From Nitratireductor sp. B36 (GTDB lineage: Bacteria; Pseudomonadota; Alphaproteobacteria; Rhizobiales; Rhizobiaceae), in assembly GCF_020833685.1 (NCBI RefSeq), contig NZ_JACKZY010000004.1, positions 62,001 to 126,000 of the forward strand: a DNA stretch of 64,000 nucleotides, read 5' to 3'. The position numbers and the translations under genes were made by a program. The notes under the pieces were generated by a model. The model had not been told where the DNA came from, made no database searches, and saw nothing but the letters and a program-made list of their open reading frames with translations. Of this stretch, positions 10,644 through 20,055 are shown in pieces (position 1 is the first letter of the stretch; each line of letters opens with the position of its first letter).

Positions 10644-11864
10644 TCACCCTGCGTAACGCTGGAACACGAGCGTGGCGTTGGTACCGCCGAAGCCAAAGGA
10701 ATTGGAAAGCACCGTGTCGATCTTTGCATTGTCGATACGGCTGCGAACGATCGGTGCGCCCTCGAACTCCGGATCAAGCTCGGTGATATGCGCGCTTTCG
10801 CCGATGAAGCCCGCCTGCATCATCAGTATCGAGTAAATCGATTCCTGCGCGCCTGCTCCGCCAAGCGAGTGGCCCGTCAGCGATTTGGTTGACGCAATAT
10901 GCGGCATTTTCTCGCCGAAAACCTGCCGGATGGCGTCGATCTCGCGGGAATCACCCACAGGCGTCGCTGTGCCATGCGTGTTGATGTAGTCCACATCGCC
11001 CTTCACCGTTGAGAGCGCCTGTTTCATGCAGCGCACCGCGCCTTCACCCGAGGGAGCCACCATGTCGTATCCGTCGGAGGTCGCGCCATAACCGGTCAGT
11101 TCGGCATAGATCTTCGCGCCGCGTGCCTTGGCGTGCTCCAGCTCTTCCAGAACGAGAACGCCAGCACCACCGGCAATCACGAAACCGTCACGCGAAACAT
11201 CATAAGCGCGCGAGGCGGTCGCCGGCGTGTCGTTGTGTTTTGAGGACATGGCGCCCATGGCGTCGAACAGGTTCGACATGGTCCAGTCCAGATCCTCATG
11301 CCCGCCGGCGAACATCACGTCCTGTTTGCCCCACTGGATCATCTCCGCGGCATTGCCGATGCAGTGCGCCGAGGTCGAGCAGGCCGACGAAATCGAGTAG
11401 TTCACGCCGTGAATCTTGAACCACGTCGCAAGTGTGGCTGAAGCGGTGGAGGACATTGCTTTCGGAACGGCGAATGGCCCGATGCGCTTGGGCGAGCCCT
11501 TCTCAAGCGTGGTTTGCGCGGCTTCAAATATGGTGCGGGTGGAGGGGCCGCCAGACCCCATGATGATGCCGGTGCGCTCATTGGTGATGTCGCCCTCTTC
11601 GAGGCCGGAATCGGCAATCGCCTGTTCCATGGCGACATGGTTCCACGCACCACCCTTCGAAAGGAAGCGCATGGCGCGCCGGTCGACCACTTCGGCCGGG
11701 TCGAGCGTTGGCGCACCCCAGACCTGACAGCGGAAGCCGTGCTCGGCAAAGTCTTCCGAAAACGAGATACCCGATTTTGCTTCACGCAGGGAGGCGGTGA
11801 CCTCCTCTGCGTTGTTGCCAATCGAGGAAACGATGCCGAGACCGGTAACGACGACGCGTCTCAT
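10644..11864 (-). CDS. fabB: Beta-ketoacyl-ACP synthase I
   Basis: FabB elongates acyl-ACP, including the cis-3-decenoyl-ACP made by FabA, and so is needed for unsaturated fatty acids. The start is the ATG at 11864 (MRRVVVTG), giving 406 residues; upstream in-frame codons lack family similarity. The active-site Cys lies in [11 protein letters not shown], and the two catalytic histidines lie in [11 protein letters not shown] and [11 protein letters not shown]. It sits between fabA and fabI in the same transcript. Confidence 0.96.
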   Translation of the reverse strand: MRRVVVTGLGIVSSIGNNAEEVTASLREAKSGISFSEDFAEHGFRCQVWGAPTLDPAEVVDRRAMRFLSKGGAWNHVAMEQAIADSGLEEGDITNERTGIIMGSGGPSTRTIFEAAQTTLEKGSPKRIGPFAVPKAMSSTASATLATWFKIHGVNYSISSACSTSAHCIGNAAEMIQWGKQDVMFAGGHEDLDWTMSNLFDAMGAMSSKHNDTPATASRAYDVSRDGFVIAGGAGVLVLEELEHAKARGAKIYAELTGYGATSDGYDMVAPSGEGAVRCMKQALSTVKGDVDYINTHGTATPVGDSREIDAIRQVFGEKMPHIASTKSLTGHSLGGAGAQESIYSILMMQAGFIGESAHITELDPEFEGAPIVRSRIDNAKIDTVLSNSFGFGGTNATLVFQRYAG

Positions 11865-11914
11865 AATGCTCTCCTTGGGCCACTCCAGGTGGCCGCCAGT
11901 CAATTGGTTGAAAC

Positions 11915-12427
11915 TCAGGCTTCCTGTTTGGCCAGCCCGACACGGAGGTCCGTGGCAGTGTAAATCTGCTCGCCGTCAGCCTTCAGCCAGCCATCGGCGG
12001 TGCCGAGAACGAGGCGGCCTTTCATAACGCGCTTGAAGTCTACGCCGTATTCGACGAGCTTCGTCTCCGGCGTCACCATCCCCTTGAACTTCACCTCCCC
12101 GGTAGAAAGCGCCATGCCCTTTCCAGGCAGACCCAGCCATCCGAGATAGAAGCCGGTCAACTGCCAGAGCGCATCAAGCCCAAGGCAGCCAGGCATGATG
12201 GGGTTGCCGGGGAAATGGCACGGAAAGAACCAGTGGTCAGGCTTGATGGCGAATTCAGCCCGAACATAACCTTTGCCGAACTCGCCGCCTTCTTCCTGAA
12301 TATCGGTAATGCGATCGAACATCAGCATGGGTGGAGCGGGCAATTGCGCATTGCCGGGGCCAAAAAGCTCACCCTGCGCGCAGGCCAGAAGGTCTTCGTA
12401 ATCGTAGCTGTTTTTCGTTTGCGCCAT
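11915..12427 (-). CDS. fabA: 3-hydroxydecanoyl-ACP dehydratase/isomerase
   Basis: FabA dehydrates 3-hydroxydecanoyl-ACP and isomerises the product, the branch point to unsaturated fatty acids. From the ATG at 12427 the protein has 170 residues, as usual. The catalytic His is in [20 protein letters not shown] near residues 70-85, which also holds the conserved Asp/Gly helix. It is the first gene of the operon, and its 5' region is divergent from irr, a common rhizobial arrangement. Confidence 0.96.
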   Translation of the reverse strand: MAQTKNSYDYEDLLACAQGELFGPGNAQLPAPPMLMFDRITDIQEEGGEFGKGYVRAEFAIKPDHWFFPCHFPGNPIMPGCLGLDALWQLTGFYLGWLGLPGKGMALSTGEVKFKGMVTPETKLVEYGVDFKRVMKGRLVLGTADGWLKADGEQIYTATDLRVGLAKQEA

Positions 12428-12690
12428 CAATCGCCATCCCGTCGGAGGCCCAGGTTGCCCCGGGGCCGTGCTTTTCATTCTCCGAACTCCCTATCACAGC
12501 TTGTTTCTTGCTGGAAACCGCAGTTGTGGGAATCTGCGGTGCCTCTTTTGACTGCAGCCGGAAAACTGTCGCCGAAAACCGGCGCTATTGATCGCTTTGA
12601 ATGGAGCGAATATATGTCAGAAAGCAAAGACTGCAGCGAGAGCCCCGCCATGGGGCGGGTTTCGGGCAACAGGAAAGACGGACGGATTCA

Positions 12691-13119
12691 TTGTCGATCT
12701 CGAATGAAACGCAGAACATTTCGCTCGAAGAGCGATTGAGGGATGCGGGCCTGCGTCCCACACGCCAGCGTGTGGCACTGGCCGATCTTCTGTTCGCGGC
12801 TGGTGACCGTCATGTCTCTGCTGAAGCGCTGCACGAGGAGGCACAGAAGGCTGGCTTCTCCGTGTCATTGGCCACGGTTTATAACACGCTCCATCAGTTC
12901 ACGGATGCGGGCATGTTGCGCATCGTCCAGGTAGAGGGCGCACGCACCTATTTCGACACCAATGTCTCGGATCACCACCATTTCTTCTACGAAGATGATG
13001 AAACGGTGTTCGATATCCCCTCAGGACAAGTCGAGGTTCGCCACCTTCCGGAGCCGCCCGAAGGCACGGAAATCGCCAACGTGGATATTGTGGTGAGATT
13101 GCGCCGCAAGCGCCACTAA
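12691..13119 (+). CDS. irr: Fur-family iron response regulator Irr
   Basis: Irr is the heme-responsive regulator that controls iron and heme genes under iron limitation in rhizobia and Brucella. The winged helix contains LRPTRQRVALADLL and SLATVYNTLHQF, and the heme/metal site HHH (residues 95-97 counted from 12691) is present, with the SDHHHFFYE context diagnostic of Irr rather than Fur. The start is uncertain: TTG at 12691 gives 142 residues and a normal N-terminus, whereas ATG at 12601 gives 172 residues but has no visible ribosome-binding site and an unrelated extension. No GCPWHD-type N-terminal heme motif is present. It is divergent from fabA. Confidence 0.9.
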   Translation: MSISNETQNISLEERLRDAGLRPTRQRVALADLLFAAGDRHVSAEALHEEAQKAGFSVSLATVYNTLHQFTDAGMLRIVQVEGARTYFDTNVSDHHHFFYEDDETVFDIPSGQVEVRHLPEPPEGTEIANVDIVVRLRRKRH

Positions 13120-13133
13120 GACAGGCTGCGTCG

Positions 13134-13688
13134 TCAGTCTTTTACGGTTTCGCCTGGATAAGCGCCCCAGATCAGCGACTGGTCGACCCAGCCGGAATGG
13201 CCTGCGAACTCCATCTCGCACCAGTCACCGTTGCAGGCCTTGATCGAGCCAATGGCACCGGGTTCGACGCGCGCAACGAGGCGTGCATCCTCGCGGGGAT
13301 CGGCTCTGAGTTCGATGTCGGCCTCCTTGCCCTTGAACCATGGAGCAGCAATCCCGGTACGACGCCCGGAAAGAAGAGCCTGGTTGATCCAGCCTTCTGC
13401 CCCCTCGGCATCGCGCACGCGCCGCCAATTGTCATATTCCTGAATGATCTCCATCGGCAGACCGGATTTCAGATACATCCAGTTGACGGCGTAGTTGAGC
13501 CCCGGGCCGATACGCATGTTCACACGGCTCGATTTCAGGCTGACGAAACGCGGCAATGGGAGGCCGCTCGGGCCCACCTTTGCATTCTGTTCGGTGTTTG
13601 CCTGCGCTTGTGTCGAAATCGGCATTGCGGTCAGCATTGCAGCGAAGAAGGTGGCAAACAGCAAACGGAATGGCGCCTTGGCCGGCAT
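13134..13688 (-). CDS. Exported protein with bacterial SH3 domains
   Basis: This 184-residue product from the ATG at 13688 has a signal peptide (basic start, hydrophobic stretch, cleavage near AQA at about 28-30). Two SH3_3-like repeats follow, with VNMRIGPGLNYAV near 55-68 and a degenerate second copy with ELRADPREDARLVARVEPG. Such proteins are periplasmic and probably bind peptidoglycan or regulate wall enzymes; the family is DUF1058-like in rhizobia. Its stop is 15 bases from the irr stop (convergent), and its start is divergent from the dehydrogenase gene at 13851. Confidence 0.85.
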   Translation of the reverse strand: MPAKAPFRLLFATFFAAMLTAMPISTQAQANTEQNAKVGPSGLPLPRFVSLKSSRVNMRIGPGLNYAVNWMYLKSGLPMEIIQEYDNWRRVRDAEGAEGWINQALLSGRRTGIAAPWFKGKEADIELRADPREDARLVARVEPGAIGSIKACNGDWCEMEFAGHSGWVDQSLIWGAYPGETVKD

Positions 13689-13850
13689 TACAAACTCCCG
13701 GTACCCGTGTTTTGGCGGAACGAGCTCTTCCACCCTTTTTCTTTGTCTTGGCGGCCCCCGCTTGATAGAGAGAGGGCAGCCTGGCTCGGCATTGCAGTGT
13801 CGCGCATCTTGGTTAAAGAGGTATCAACAGGGCGTTATTTTGGAGACCAT

Positions 13851-14852
13851 ATGACCGTCAGGAAGAAGCCTCTCGTCGTCATCACCCGAAAACTTCCCGA
13901 CCAGGTTGAGACACGCATGCGCGAGCTGTTCGACGCGCGCCTCAATCTCGACGATAAGCGCATGACGCAGCCCGAACTCGTGGCCGCAGTCAAGGAAGCC
14001 GACGTTCTTGTTCCCACGATCACCGATCGTATCGACGCAGCACTCATTGCGCAGGCTGGCGAGCGGCTGAAACTCATCGCCAATTTCGGCAATGGCGTCG
14101 ATAATATCGACGTGGCAGCGGCGGCCAAGAAAGGCATCACCGTCACCAATACGCCCAATGTGCTCAACGAGGACACTGCGGACATGACCATGGCGCTTAT
14201 GCTCGCTGTGCCGCGTCGCTTGACAGAAGGTGCGGAGCTCCTGCGCAGTGGCGAAAAATGGGGCGGATGGTCTCCCACCTGGATGCTCGGGCATCGCATC
14301 TGGGGCAAGCGTCTTGGCATTGTCGGCATGGGCCGCGTGGGGACTGCTGTCGCACGGCGCGCCAAGGCTTTCGGTCTCTCGATCCACTATCACAACCGTC
14401 AGCGTGTGGCGCCTTCCATTGAAGATGAACTGGAAGCGACATATTGGGACAGTCTCGACCAGATGCTTGCCCGCATGGACATCATCTCCGTCAATTGCCC
14501 TTCGACACCCGCCACCTTCCACCTTCTGTCCGCGCGACGGCTCGAGCTCATGCAGCCGCGTGCCTACCTCGTGAACACGGCGCGCGGAGACGTGGTGGAC
14601 GAGGATGCACTGATCCGCTTGATCGAGGAAGGCAGGCTCGCGGGCGCAGGGCTCGACGTGTTCGAGCATGAGCCTTCAGTCAATCCCAAGCTCCTGAAAC
14701 TCGCTCAGAAAAACAGGATCGTCATCCTGCCCCACATGGGATCGGCCACCATCGAAGGCCGCATCGATATGGGTGAGAAGGTGATCATCAACATCCGCAC
14801 CCTCTTCGATGGCCACCGCCCACCGGATCGCGTCCTGCCCAGAAACGTCTGA
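13851..14852 (+). CDS. D-2-hydroxyacid dehydrogenase (glyoxylate reductase-like)
   Basis: This 333-residue NAD(P)-dependent oxidoreductase starts at the ATG at 13851 after a GGAG sequence; a much longer in-frame reading upstream overlaps the SH3 gene and has no similarity. The nucleotide-binding motif is GIVGMGRVGTAVARRA near 150-165. The catalytic Arg lies in NTARGDVVDEDAL, the Glu in AGLDVFEHEP, and the His in LPHMGSAT. Relatives reduce glyoxylate or hydroxypyruvate; the substrate here is not certain. Confidence 0.88.
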   Translation: MTVRKKPLVVITRKLPDQVETRMRELFDARLNLDDKRMTQPELVAAVKEADVLVPTITDRIDAALIAQAGERLKLIANFGNGVDNIDVAAAAKKGITVTNTPNVLNEDTADMTMALMLAVPRRLTEGAELLRSGEKWGGWSPTWMLGHRIWGKRLGIVGMGRVGTAVARRAKAFGLSIHYHNRQRVAPSIEDELEATYWDSLDQMLARMDIISVNCPSTPATFHLLSARRLELMQPRAYLVNTARGDVVDEDALIRLIEEGRLAGAGLDVFEHEPSVNPKLLKLAQKNRIVILPHMGSATIEGRIDMGEKVIINIRTLFDGHRPPDRVLPRNV

Positions 14853-14877
14853 TCGCGGGGCGCATGCGATCTGGTAA

Positions 14878-15043
14878 CAGTGGCATTGTGCGTGGTTCGA
14901 CAAGCTCACCATGACGGAGGCTGTGTCTGGCAGAAAACCGTTCTTCTGAGGCGCTTCTGGCGCGCCTTGGCAGCGCATTGTCCCTCCATGCAGCCATTGC
15001 CATCCCTCATGGTGAGCTTGTTGAACCACGCACAACGCCACTG
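14878..15043. repeat. Long imperfect palindromic repeat (REP-like)
   Basis: The left arm 14878-14914 (37 bases, containing GTGGTTCGACAAGCTCACC) is the reverse complement of the right arm 15007-15043 with 35 of 37 positions matching, and the 92-base centre contains a smaller GC-rich fold. The core resembles a repeat found in many copies between genes of alphaproteobacteria. It occupies the gap between two convergent genes, where it could act as a bidirectional transcript end. Only one copy is present in this window. Confidence 0.8.
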
Positions 15044-15096
15044 CAACGGGTCACGGTGCGAGCAAAGCCCGTTCCCACCCGCAGCAAAAAACGCCC

Positions 15097-15867
15097 TCAG
15101 CCGGTGCGCCGTCTGTATTTTACTGTTTCGAAACGGGCCGCCAGCGCATCATAGAGCAGCAGGCGCGCTGTGAGCGGTTCACCGATACCCGTCACCAGCT
15201 TGATGACCTCCATGGCTTCCAGCGTTCCCATCACGCCGGTCAGCGCGCCGACAATGCCTGCTTCCGCGCAGCTGGGCACGAGGCCGGCGGGTGGTGGTTC
15301 GGGAAAGAGGTCACGATAGCCCGGCAGGAAATTGCCGTCGGCGTCGGCTTCGTACGGTTTGAGCACCGTCAGCGACCCGTCGAAGCGGCCAACCGCGGCC
15401 GTCACGAGGGGCCTTTGCACCGCCTCGCAGGTATCGGCGAGCAGATAGCGCGTGTCGAAATTGTCCGATCCGTCCACCACCATGTCGTAGGTGGCGATGA
15501 TCCCGGCAGCGTTCTCCGCATCAAGCCGGATAGGATGGGTCTCGACCACAACGTGCGGGTTGATGCGGAGAACGCTCGCCTTGGCGCTCTCAACCTTCTC
15601 CATGCCGACACTGTCCGTGTCGTGGATCACCTGTCTCTGCAGGTTGGAAAGCGAAACCGTGTCGTCGTCAATCACGCCAAGTGTGCCGATGCCGGCGGCG
15701 GCGAGATAGCAAAGCACCGGCGCGCCAAGCCCTCCGGCACCGATCACCAGAACACGGGCCTTCTTCAGCTTTTGCTGGCCCGCTCCGCCGATCTCGGGCA
15801 ACACGATATGGCGGGCATAGCGTTCTAGTTCGCTTTCGGTAAGGGGAAGGGGAGATGCTTCGGCCAT
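15097..15867 (-). CDS. moeB: HesA/MoeB/ThiF-family adenylyltransferase, MoeB-like
   Basis: MoeB-type E1-like enzymes adenylate the C-terminus of the small sulfur-carrier protein in molybdopterin synthesis; ThiF does the same for ThiS. The 256-residue protein has the ATP motif IGAGGLGAP near 42-50, the DDDTVSLSNLQRQ segment near 67-79 and a conserved Cys200 in PSCAEAG. All four zinc-binding cysteines of E. coli-type MoeB appear absent: the first pair is replaced by GYRD (183-186) and the C-terminus ends without a CxxC. It lies 31 bases after recF on the same strand. MoeB versus ThiF specificity cannot be settled here. Confidence 0.85.
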   Translation of the reverse strand: MAEASPLPLTESELERYARHIVLPEIGGAGQQKLKKARVLVIGAGGLGAPVLCYLAAAGIGTLGVIDDDTVSLSNLQRQVIHDTDSVGMEKVESAKASVLRINPHVVVETHPIRLDAENAAGIIATYDMVVDGSDNFDTRYLLADTCEAVQRPLVTAAVGRFDGSLTVLKPYEADADGNFLPGYRDLFPEPPPAGLVPSCAEAGIVGALTGVMGTLEAMEVIKLVTGIGEPLTARLLLYDALAARFETVKYRRRTG

Positions 15868-15898
15868 GCGGTGATCTTATCCAGAGACAGGGAACGTG

Positions 15899-17068
15899 TC
15901 AGCGTTGTTCGTGGATCGAGCCGGCTGATACGGACAAGAACTGGGCGCGCCCTTCAAGCGCGGAAAAGAGATTGGCCTCAGTGCCTGTCATGAAGGCCTG
16001 GCAGTTGAGTTCTTCAAGAATCGAAAAGAGCGCTGCCCGCCGGTCGGGGTCAAAATGCGCGGAAATCTCATCCAGAAGCAGAATGGGAGCGGTTCCCGAG
16101 AGTTCGCCCGTCAGCCGGGCATGGGCGAGGATCAGCCCCACAAGCAGCGCTTTCTGCTCTCCCGTCGAGCAGCGCGCCGCCGGCATGTCCTTGGGCACGT
16201 GCCGCACCATCAGGTCACTGCGATGTGGACCCTCAAGCGTACGCCCGGCGGCACGATCGCGCGGCCGCTGGTCGCGCAGAACGGCGCGGAATTTCTCCTC
16301 CACATCGACGGCGGCATACTGTCCGATTGCGTGGTCGATGGTGCCCTCCAGGGCAATCCCGGCGGTGGGAAACGGGCCATCTTCGGGCAGGCGTTCGTTC
16401 ATGGCTGCGAGAAGACGCACCATCTCGGCGCGCGCGGCGGCAATCGCCACGCCGGTTTCGGCCATCTGCGTTTCTATAGCGTCGAACCAGCCGCTATCGC
16501 GCGAGTCTTCCGCAAGCAGCCGGTTGCGTGCGCGCATCGCCTTCTCATAGTCGAGAGCGCGCCGGCCGTGCGCCGGGTCTATTGCCAGCACCAGACGGTC
16601 GAGAAAGCGCCGCCGGTCGCCGGCAGAACCGGTGAAGAGCGCATCCATGGCCGGTGTCAGCCACAGGACGCGCACCCATTCGAGCATGGCATCGGCAGTC
16701 CGCGCGTTCTCGCCGTTGATGCGCAGGCGGCGTCCACCCGTTTCCGCTCCCGGCTGCAGGCCTGCAGTGCCGGTTCCGATCTCGCATTCGCCGAACGGGC
16801 CTTCGAGCTTCGCATGGATGGCAAAGCCCGTTCCGGCACCTTCGCGCGCGACATCGTCAAGCGTGGCGCGGCGCAATCCGCGACCCGGGGAGAGAAAGGA
16901 AACGGCCTCGAGCAGGTTCGTCTTGCCTGCGCCGTTCTCGCCGGTCAAAACCACCGCCCCCGGCGAAAGATCGAGCGCCAGGGCATGATAATTCCGAAAG
17001 TCGGTGAGGCTCAGCCTGGTAACGTGAACCTGGGCTACGGCCTGCCTGCCGGGTGTCTGGGCGACCAA
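15899..17068 (-). CDS. recF: DNA replication and repair protein RecF
   Basis: RecF loads RecA at gapped DNA together with RecO and RecR (recR is at 54460 in this window). The 389-residue SMC-like ATPase has Walker A GENGAGKT near 43-50, the signature CSTGEQKALLVGL near 305, and Walker B ILLLDEISAHFD near 335. The only plausible start in range is TTG at 17068, without a clear ribosome-binding site; translation may depend on dnaN 23 bases upstream. Confidence 0.95.
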   Translation of the reverse strand: MVAQTPGRQAVAQVHVTRLSLTDFRNYHALALDLSPGAVVLTGENGAGKTNLLEAVSFLSPGRGLRRATLDDVAREGAGTGFAIHAKLEGPFGECEIGTGTAGLQPGAETGGRRLRINGENARTADAMLEWVRVLWLTPAMDALFTGSAGDRRRFLDRLVLAIDPAHGRRALDYEKAMRARNRLLAEDSRDSGWFDAIETQMAETGVAIAAARAEMVRLLAAMNERLPEDGPFPTAGIALEGTIDHAIGQYAAVDVEEKFRAVLRDQRPRDRAAGRTLEGPHRSDLMVRHVPKDMPAARCSTGEQKALLVGLILAHARLTGELSGTAPILLLDEISAHFDPDRRAALFSILEELNCQAFMTGTEANLFSALEGRAQFLSVSAGSIHEQR

Positions 17069-17091
17069 GGGGAAGCCAATGCCGGCGCGCT

Positions 17092-18210
17092 CTAGACGCG
17101 CATCGGCATCAGAACGTAGAGCGTGCTTTCGTCGCCTTCGTCCTGCACCAGTGTGGGCGATCCGGCGTCAGCCAGAAGGAAGCGCGCCTCACTGCCCGAA
17201 AGCTGTGCCGCCACATCCAGAAGATAGCGGGCGTTGAAGCCGATCTCGATCGGGTCGGCTTCGTAGTCGGCTGCCAGTTCTTCCGTTGCCGAACCCGAGT
17301 CCGGATTGTTCACCGTCAGCGTCACCTGTCCTTCGGCAATGCTTAGCTTCACGGCTCGCCCGCGTTCCGAAGAAATGGTCGACACGCGGTCGACAGCCGA
17401 CGCGAAGGTCTGACGGTCGATCACCAGCTTCTTGTCATTGCCGGTCGGAATGACGCGCTGATAGTCGGGGAACGTGCCGTCAATAAGCTTCGAGGTGAGA
17501 ATAACGCTGCCAATGGTGAAACGGATCTTCGTGTCGGAAAGCTCGACGGTCACGGCCACATCCGGGTCATCGACCAGTTTCTGCAGTTCACCCACTGTCT
17601 TGCGTGGAATGATGATGCCCGGCATGCCTTCGGAACCGGCCGGAGCTTCCATTTCGGCGCGCGCCAGACGGTGACCGTCCGTCGCAACCGAGCGCAGCTT
17701 GAGACCGCCATCGGCTTCGATCGTGTGCAGGAAGATACCGTTCAGATAGTAGCGCGTCTCCTCGGTGGAGATGGCGAACTGGGTCTTTTCGATCAGCCCT
17801 TTCAAGGCCTCTGAATCGAGCCGGAAAATGTGTGAGAAATTGCCGGCAGAAAGTTCCGGAAAATCCGATTGCGGCAGACACTGAAGGCGGAAACTGGAGC
17901 GCCCCGCGACCACGGACATGGCGTTGCCGTCCTCATCGGTCTTCAGCATCACTTCCGCGCCATCGGGCAGCTTGCGCACGATATCATAGAGCAGGTGGGC
18001 GGGCACTGTCGTAGCACCGGCCTGTTCGATGGTCGCGCCTGCAGCCTCGGTCACTTCCAGGTCGAGATCGGTCGCCTTCATCTGCAGGCTTGCGCCGTCC
18101 GCATTCAGAAGCACGTTCGAGAGAATCGGAATCGTGTTGCGGCGTTCCACCACGCGGTGAACATGGTTCAAAGATTTCAGGAGGGTGGAGCGTTCGAGAA
18201 TAACACGCAT
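17092..18210 (-). CDS. dnaN: DNA polymerase III beta sliding clamp
   Basis: DnaN is the ring-shaped processivity clamp. The ATG at 18210 gives 372 residues; a TTG two codons earlier is unlikely. Three clamp domains can be followed, starting MRVILERSTLLKSLNHV and ending with the family C-terminus YVLMPMRV. It lies between dnaA and recF, the classic order, with a 282-base gap from dnaA that contains the dnaA terminator, so it probably has its own promoter. Confidence 0.97.
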   Translation of the reverse strand: MRVILERSTLLKSLNHVHRVVERRNTIPILSNVLLNADGASLQMKATDLDLEVTEAAGATIEQAGATTVPAHLLYDIVRKLPDGAEVMLKTDEDGNAMSVVAGRSSFRLQCLPQSDFPELSAGNFSHIFRLDSEALKGLIEKTQFAISTEETRYYLNGIFLHTIEADGGLKLRSVATDGHRLARAEMEAPAGSEGMPGIIIPRKTVGELQKLVDDPDVAVTVELSDTKIRFTIGSVILTSKLIDGTFPDYQRVIPTGNDKKLVIDRQTFASAVDRVSTISSERGRAVKLSIAEGQVTLTVNNPDSGSATEELAADYEADPIEIGFNARYLLDVAAQLSGSEARFLLADAGSPTLVQDEGDESTLYVLMPMRV

Positions 18211-18411
18211 GACCAATCAATCTCACTTGAATGAAGAAAAGCCCTGCAAACATGGCGCATGTTCAGGACAGCCGTGAACAGGCTTCGATTTCCGTCAAAA
18301 TGACAGGAAATCGACAAGAAACGCAAGCCTTTCACGGCGTTACGTCCCGGTTCCACCGGGTTTTTGGGGAAAACACGCCGCCCGGTGGAAGGCAGGACGG
18401 AATGGGAACAC

Positions 18412-18439
18412 AAAAAGACCGGCGAACTTGCCGCCGGTC
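18412..18439 (-). terminator. Rho-independent terminator after dnaA
   Basis: Read on the minus strand, a perfect 7-bp stem (GACCGGC with GCCGGTC, plus-strand 18417-18423 and 18433-18439) is followed by TTTTT. It lies 54 bases after the dnaA stop and separates dnaA from dnaN. The rest of 18211-18492 holds no gene. Confidence 0.75.
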
Positions 18440-18492
18440 TCTCAAAATCACGCCGTCAGGGGGCATCAAAGGATGCCGCAGCCCTGATCGCC

Positions 18493-20055
18493 TTAAGCCT
18501 GATCGCTGATGAGGCGTTTCAGAAGCTCGATTTCCTGCGCGAGCTGCCTGTCACCGTCGGTCAGCCCTTCGATCTTGCGCACTGCATGCAGCACCGTCGT
18601 GTGATCGCGTCCGCCGAAACGACGCCCGATCTCCGGCAGGGAGCGCGGGGTCATGACCTTGGAAAGATACATGGCCACCTGGCGTGGCTTGACGATGGTG
18701 CGTGTGCGGCGGTTCGACAGTAGCTCCGTCTTGGACACATTGTAGTGTCGCGCGACGATCCGCTGAATATCTTCAATGCGAACCCGCTTTGGCTCTCCGG
18801 CCCGGCAGACATGCCCGAGTATCTCGTCAATCCGGTCGATGGTGATCTGCGGTTCAAAGGAATGACGGAAAAGGAGCTGGTTGAATGCGCCCTCCAGCTC
18901 GCGGCCGCTTCCCGTCACCGAACGCGCCACATGCACCAGGATCTCTTCGGGAATTTCGAGCGAGCTATCCTCTGCCTGTGCGCTTGCAAGGCGCTGCTTG
19001 AGAATCGACAACCGCATGGCGAAATCGGGCGCCCCGATCTCAAGCGACACGCCACCGTTGAGGCGGGATTTCACGCGCGGTTCGAGCGATTCCAGTTCTG
19101 AAGGCGGCCGGTCAGCCGCGACCACGACCTGTCGCGCGCTGTCGAGCAACATATTGAGCAGATGGCAGAACTCGTTCTGGATGGACTTGCCCTGCAGGAA
19201 CTGCATGTCGTCGATGATGAGAAGATCGATGTCGCGGAGTTGCTCCTTCAGGGTGAGAGCGTTGTTGTCGCGGATCGCGGTGGCGAAACGCCACATGAAA
19301 TACTCTGCGGTCAGATAAACGACACGCGCCTGCGGCTTGCGGCGCAGCGACTCGGCTGCAATCGCCTGCAGCATGTGCGTCTTTCCGAGCCCCACCGAGG
19401 CATGAAGAAAGAGCGGGTTGAAGCGGATCGCGTTGGAGTCCGATTCCGCTACCGTCCGCGCAGCGGCGCAGGCGACGCGGTTGGAGGCGCCTTCAATCAA
19501 GGAATCGAACGTGTAGCGACTGTCCAGCGGCGAGCCCAGAATGTTCGAGCGTCCGTCTGCCTCGGGGAGTTTTGCAGGATTTGCGCGAGCGGAAGGGTTT
19601 CCTGCCAGAGTGCCGGAAGCAAGCGCTGTTTGCGGTCGGGTCGAAACCTTGCGGGCCGCAGCCGGCTTGCTCTCTTGCGTGGCCCGCACATTGCGTGTGG
19701 CGGTTCTCACGACAATCTCGACCTTCAGGGTGTCGGGTGCTTCCTGCTTCCACAGCTCGGTGATCAGGTCGAGATAGTGTCCGTTGATCCAGGAGCGCAG
19801 GAAAGCCGTGGGAACGGAAATCCGCACGCTGCCTTTGGATGCCTCCATCAGCTTCATACGGCCGAACCAGCTGGAGTAGACCTCGCTTCCAAGACGCGCA
19901 CGGAGCTGCGTTTTCACGCGCTCGAAGATCGCATCGGATGGACCCGCCTTACTCTCGTTCTTTTTAGTCTCTGCTGTCTCTTTGCCCTCCTGCTGAGACA
20001 TCTGCTCCTGAAAAGAAAATCCCCCCGTCGTTTCCCTTTCCGCGCCGCTTTGCAT
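18493..20055 (-). CDS. dnaA: Chromosomal replication initiator DnaA
   Basis: DnaA binds 9-bp boxes at the origin and opens it when loaded with ATP. The 520-residue protein has domain I (about 40-120, with WFGRMKL), a variable linker, the AAA+ domain with Walker A GLGKTHML and Walker [10 protein letters not shown], and domain IV with the DNA-binding signature [11 protein letters not shown] near 480. The start at 20055 (MQSG) resembles relatives; an ATG 18 codons later is possible. It lies downstream of rpsT with an unusually long leader. Confidence 0.97.
   Translation of the reverse strand: MQSGAERETTGGFSFQEQMSQQEGKETAETKKNESKAGPSDAIFERVKTQLRARLGSEVYSSWFGRMKLMEASKGSVRISVPTAFLRSWINGHYLDLITELWKQEAPDTLKVEIVVRTATRNVRATQESKPAAARKVSTRPQTALASGTLAGNPSARANPAKLPEADGRSNILGSPLDSRYTFDSLIEGASNRVACAAARTVAESDSNAIRFNPLFLHASVGLGKTHMLQAIAAESLRRKPQARVVYLTAEYFMWRFATAIRDNNALTLKEQLRDIDLLIIDDMQFLQGKSIQNEFCHLLNMLLDSARQVVVAADRPPSELESLEPRVKSRLNGGVSLEIGAPDFAMRLSILKQRLASAQAEDSSLEIPEEILVHVARSVTGSGRELEGAFNQLLFRHSFEPQITIDRIDEILGHVCRAGEPKRVRIEDIQRIVARHYNVSKTELLSNRRTRTIVKPRQVAMYLSKVMTPRSLPEIGRRFGGRDHTTVLHAVRKIEGLTDGDRQLAQEIELLKRLISDQA

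Noticed and set aside
18330-18370. CCCGGT/ACCGGG hairpin with T-run between dnaN and dnaA
   Set aside because: Its T-run is on the plus strand, where nothing is transcribed here, so it is not the dnaA terminator.
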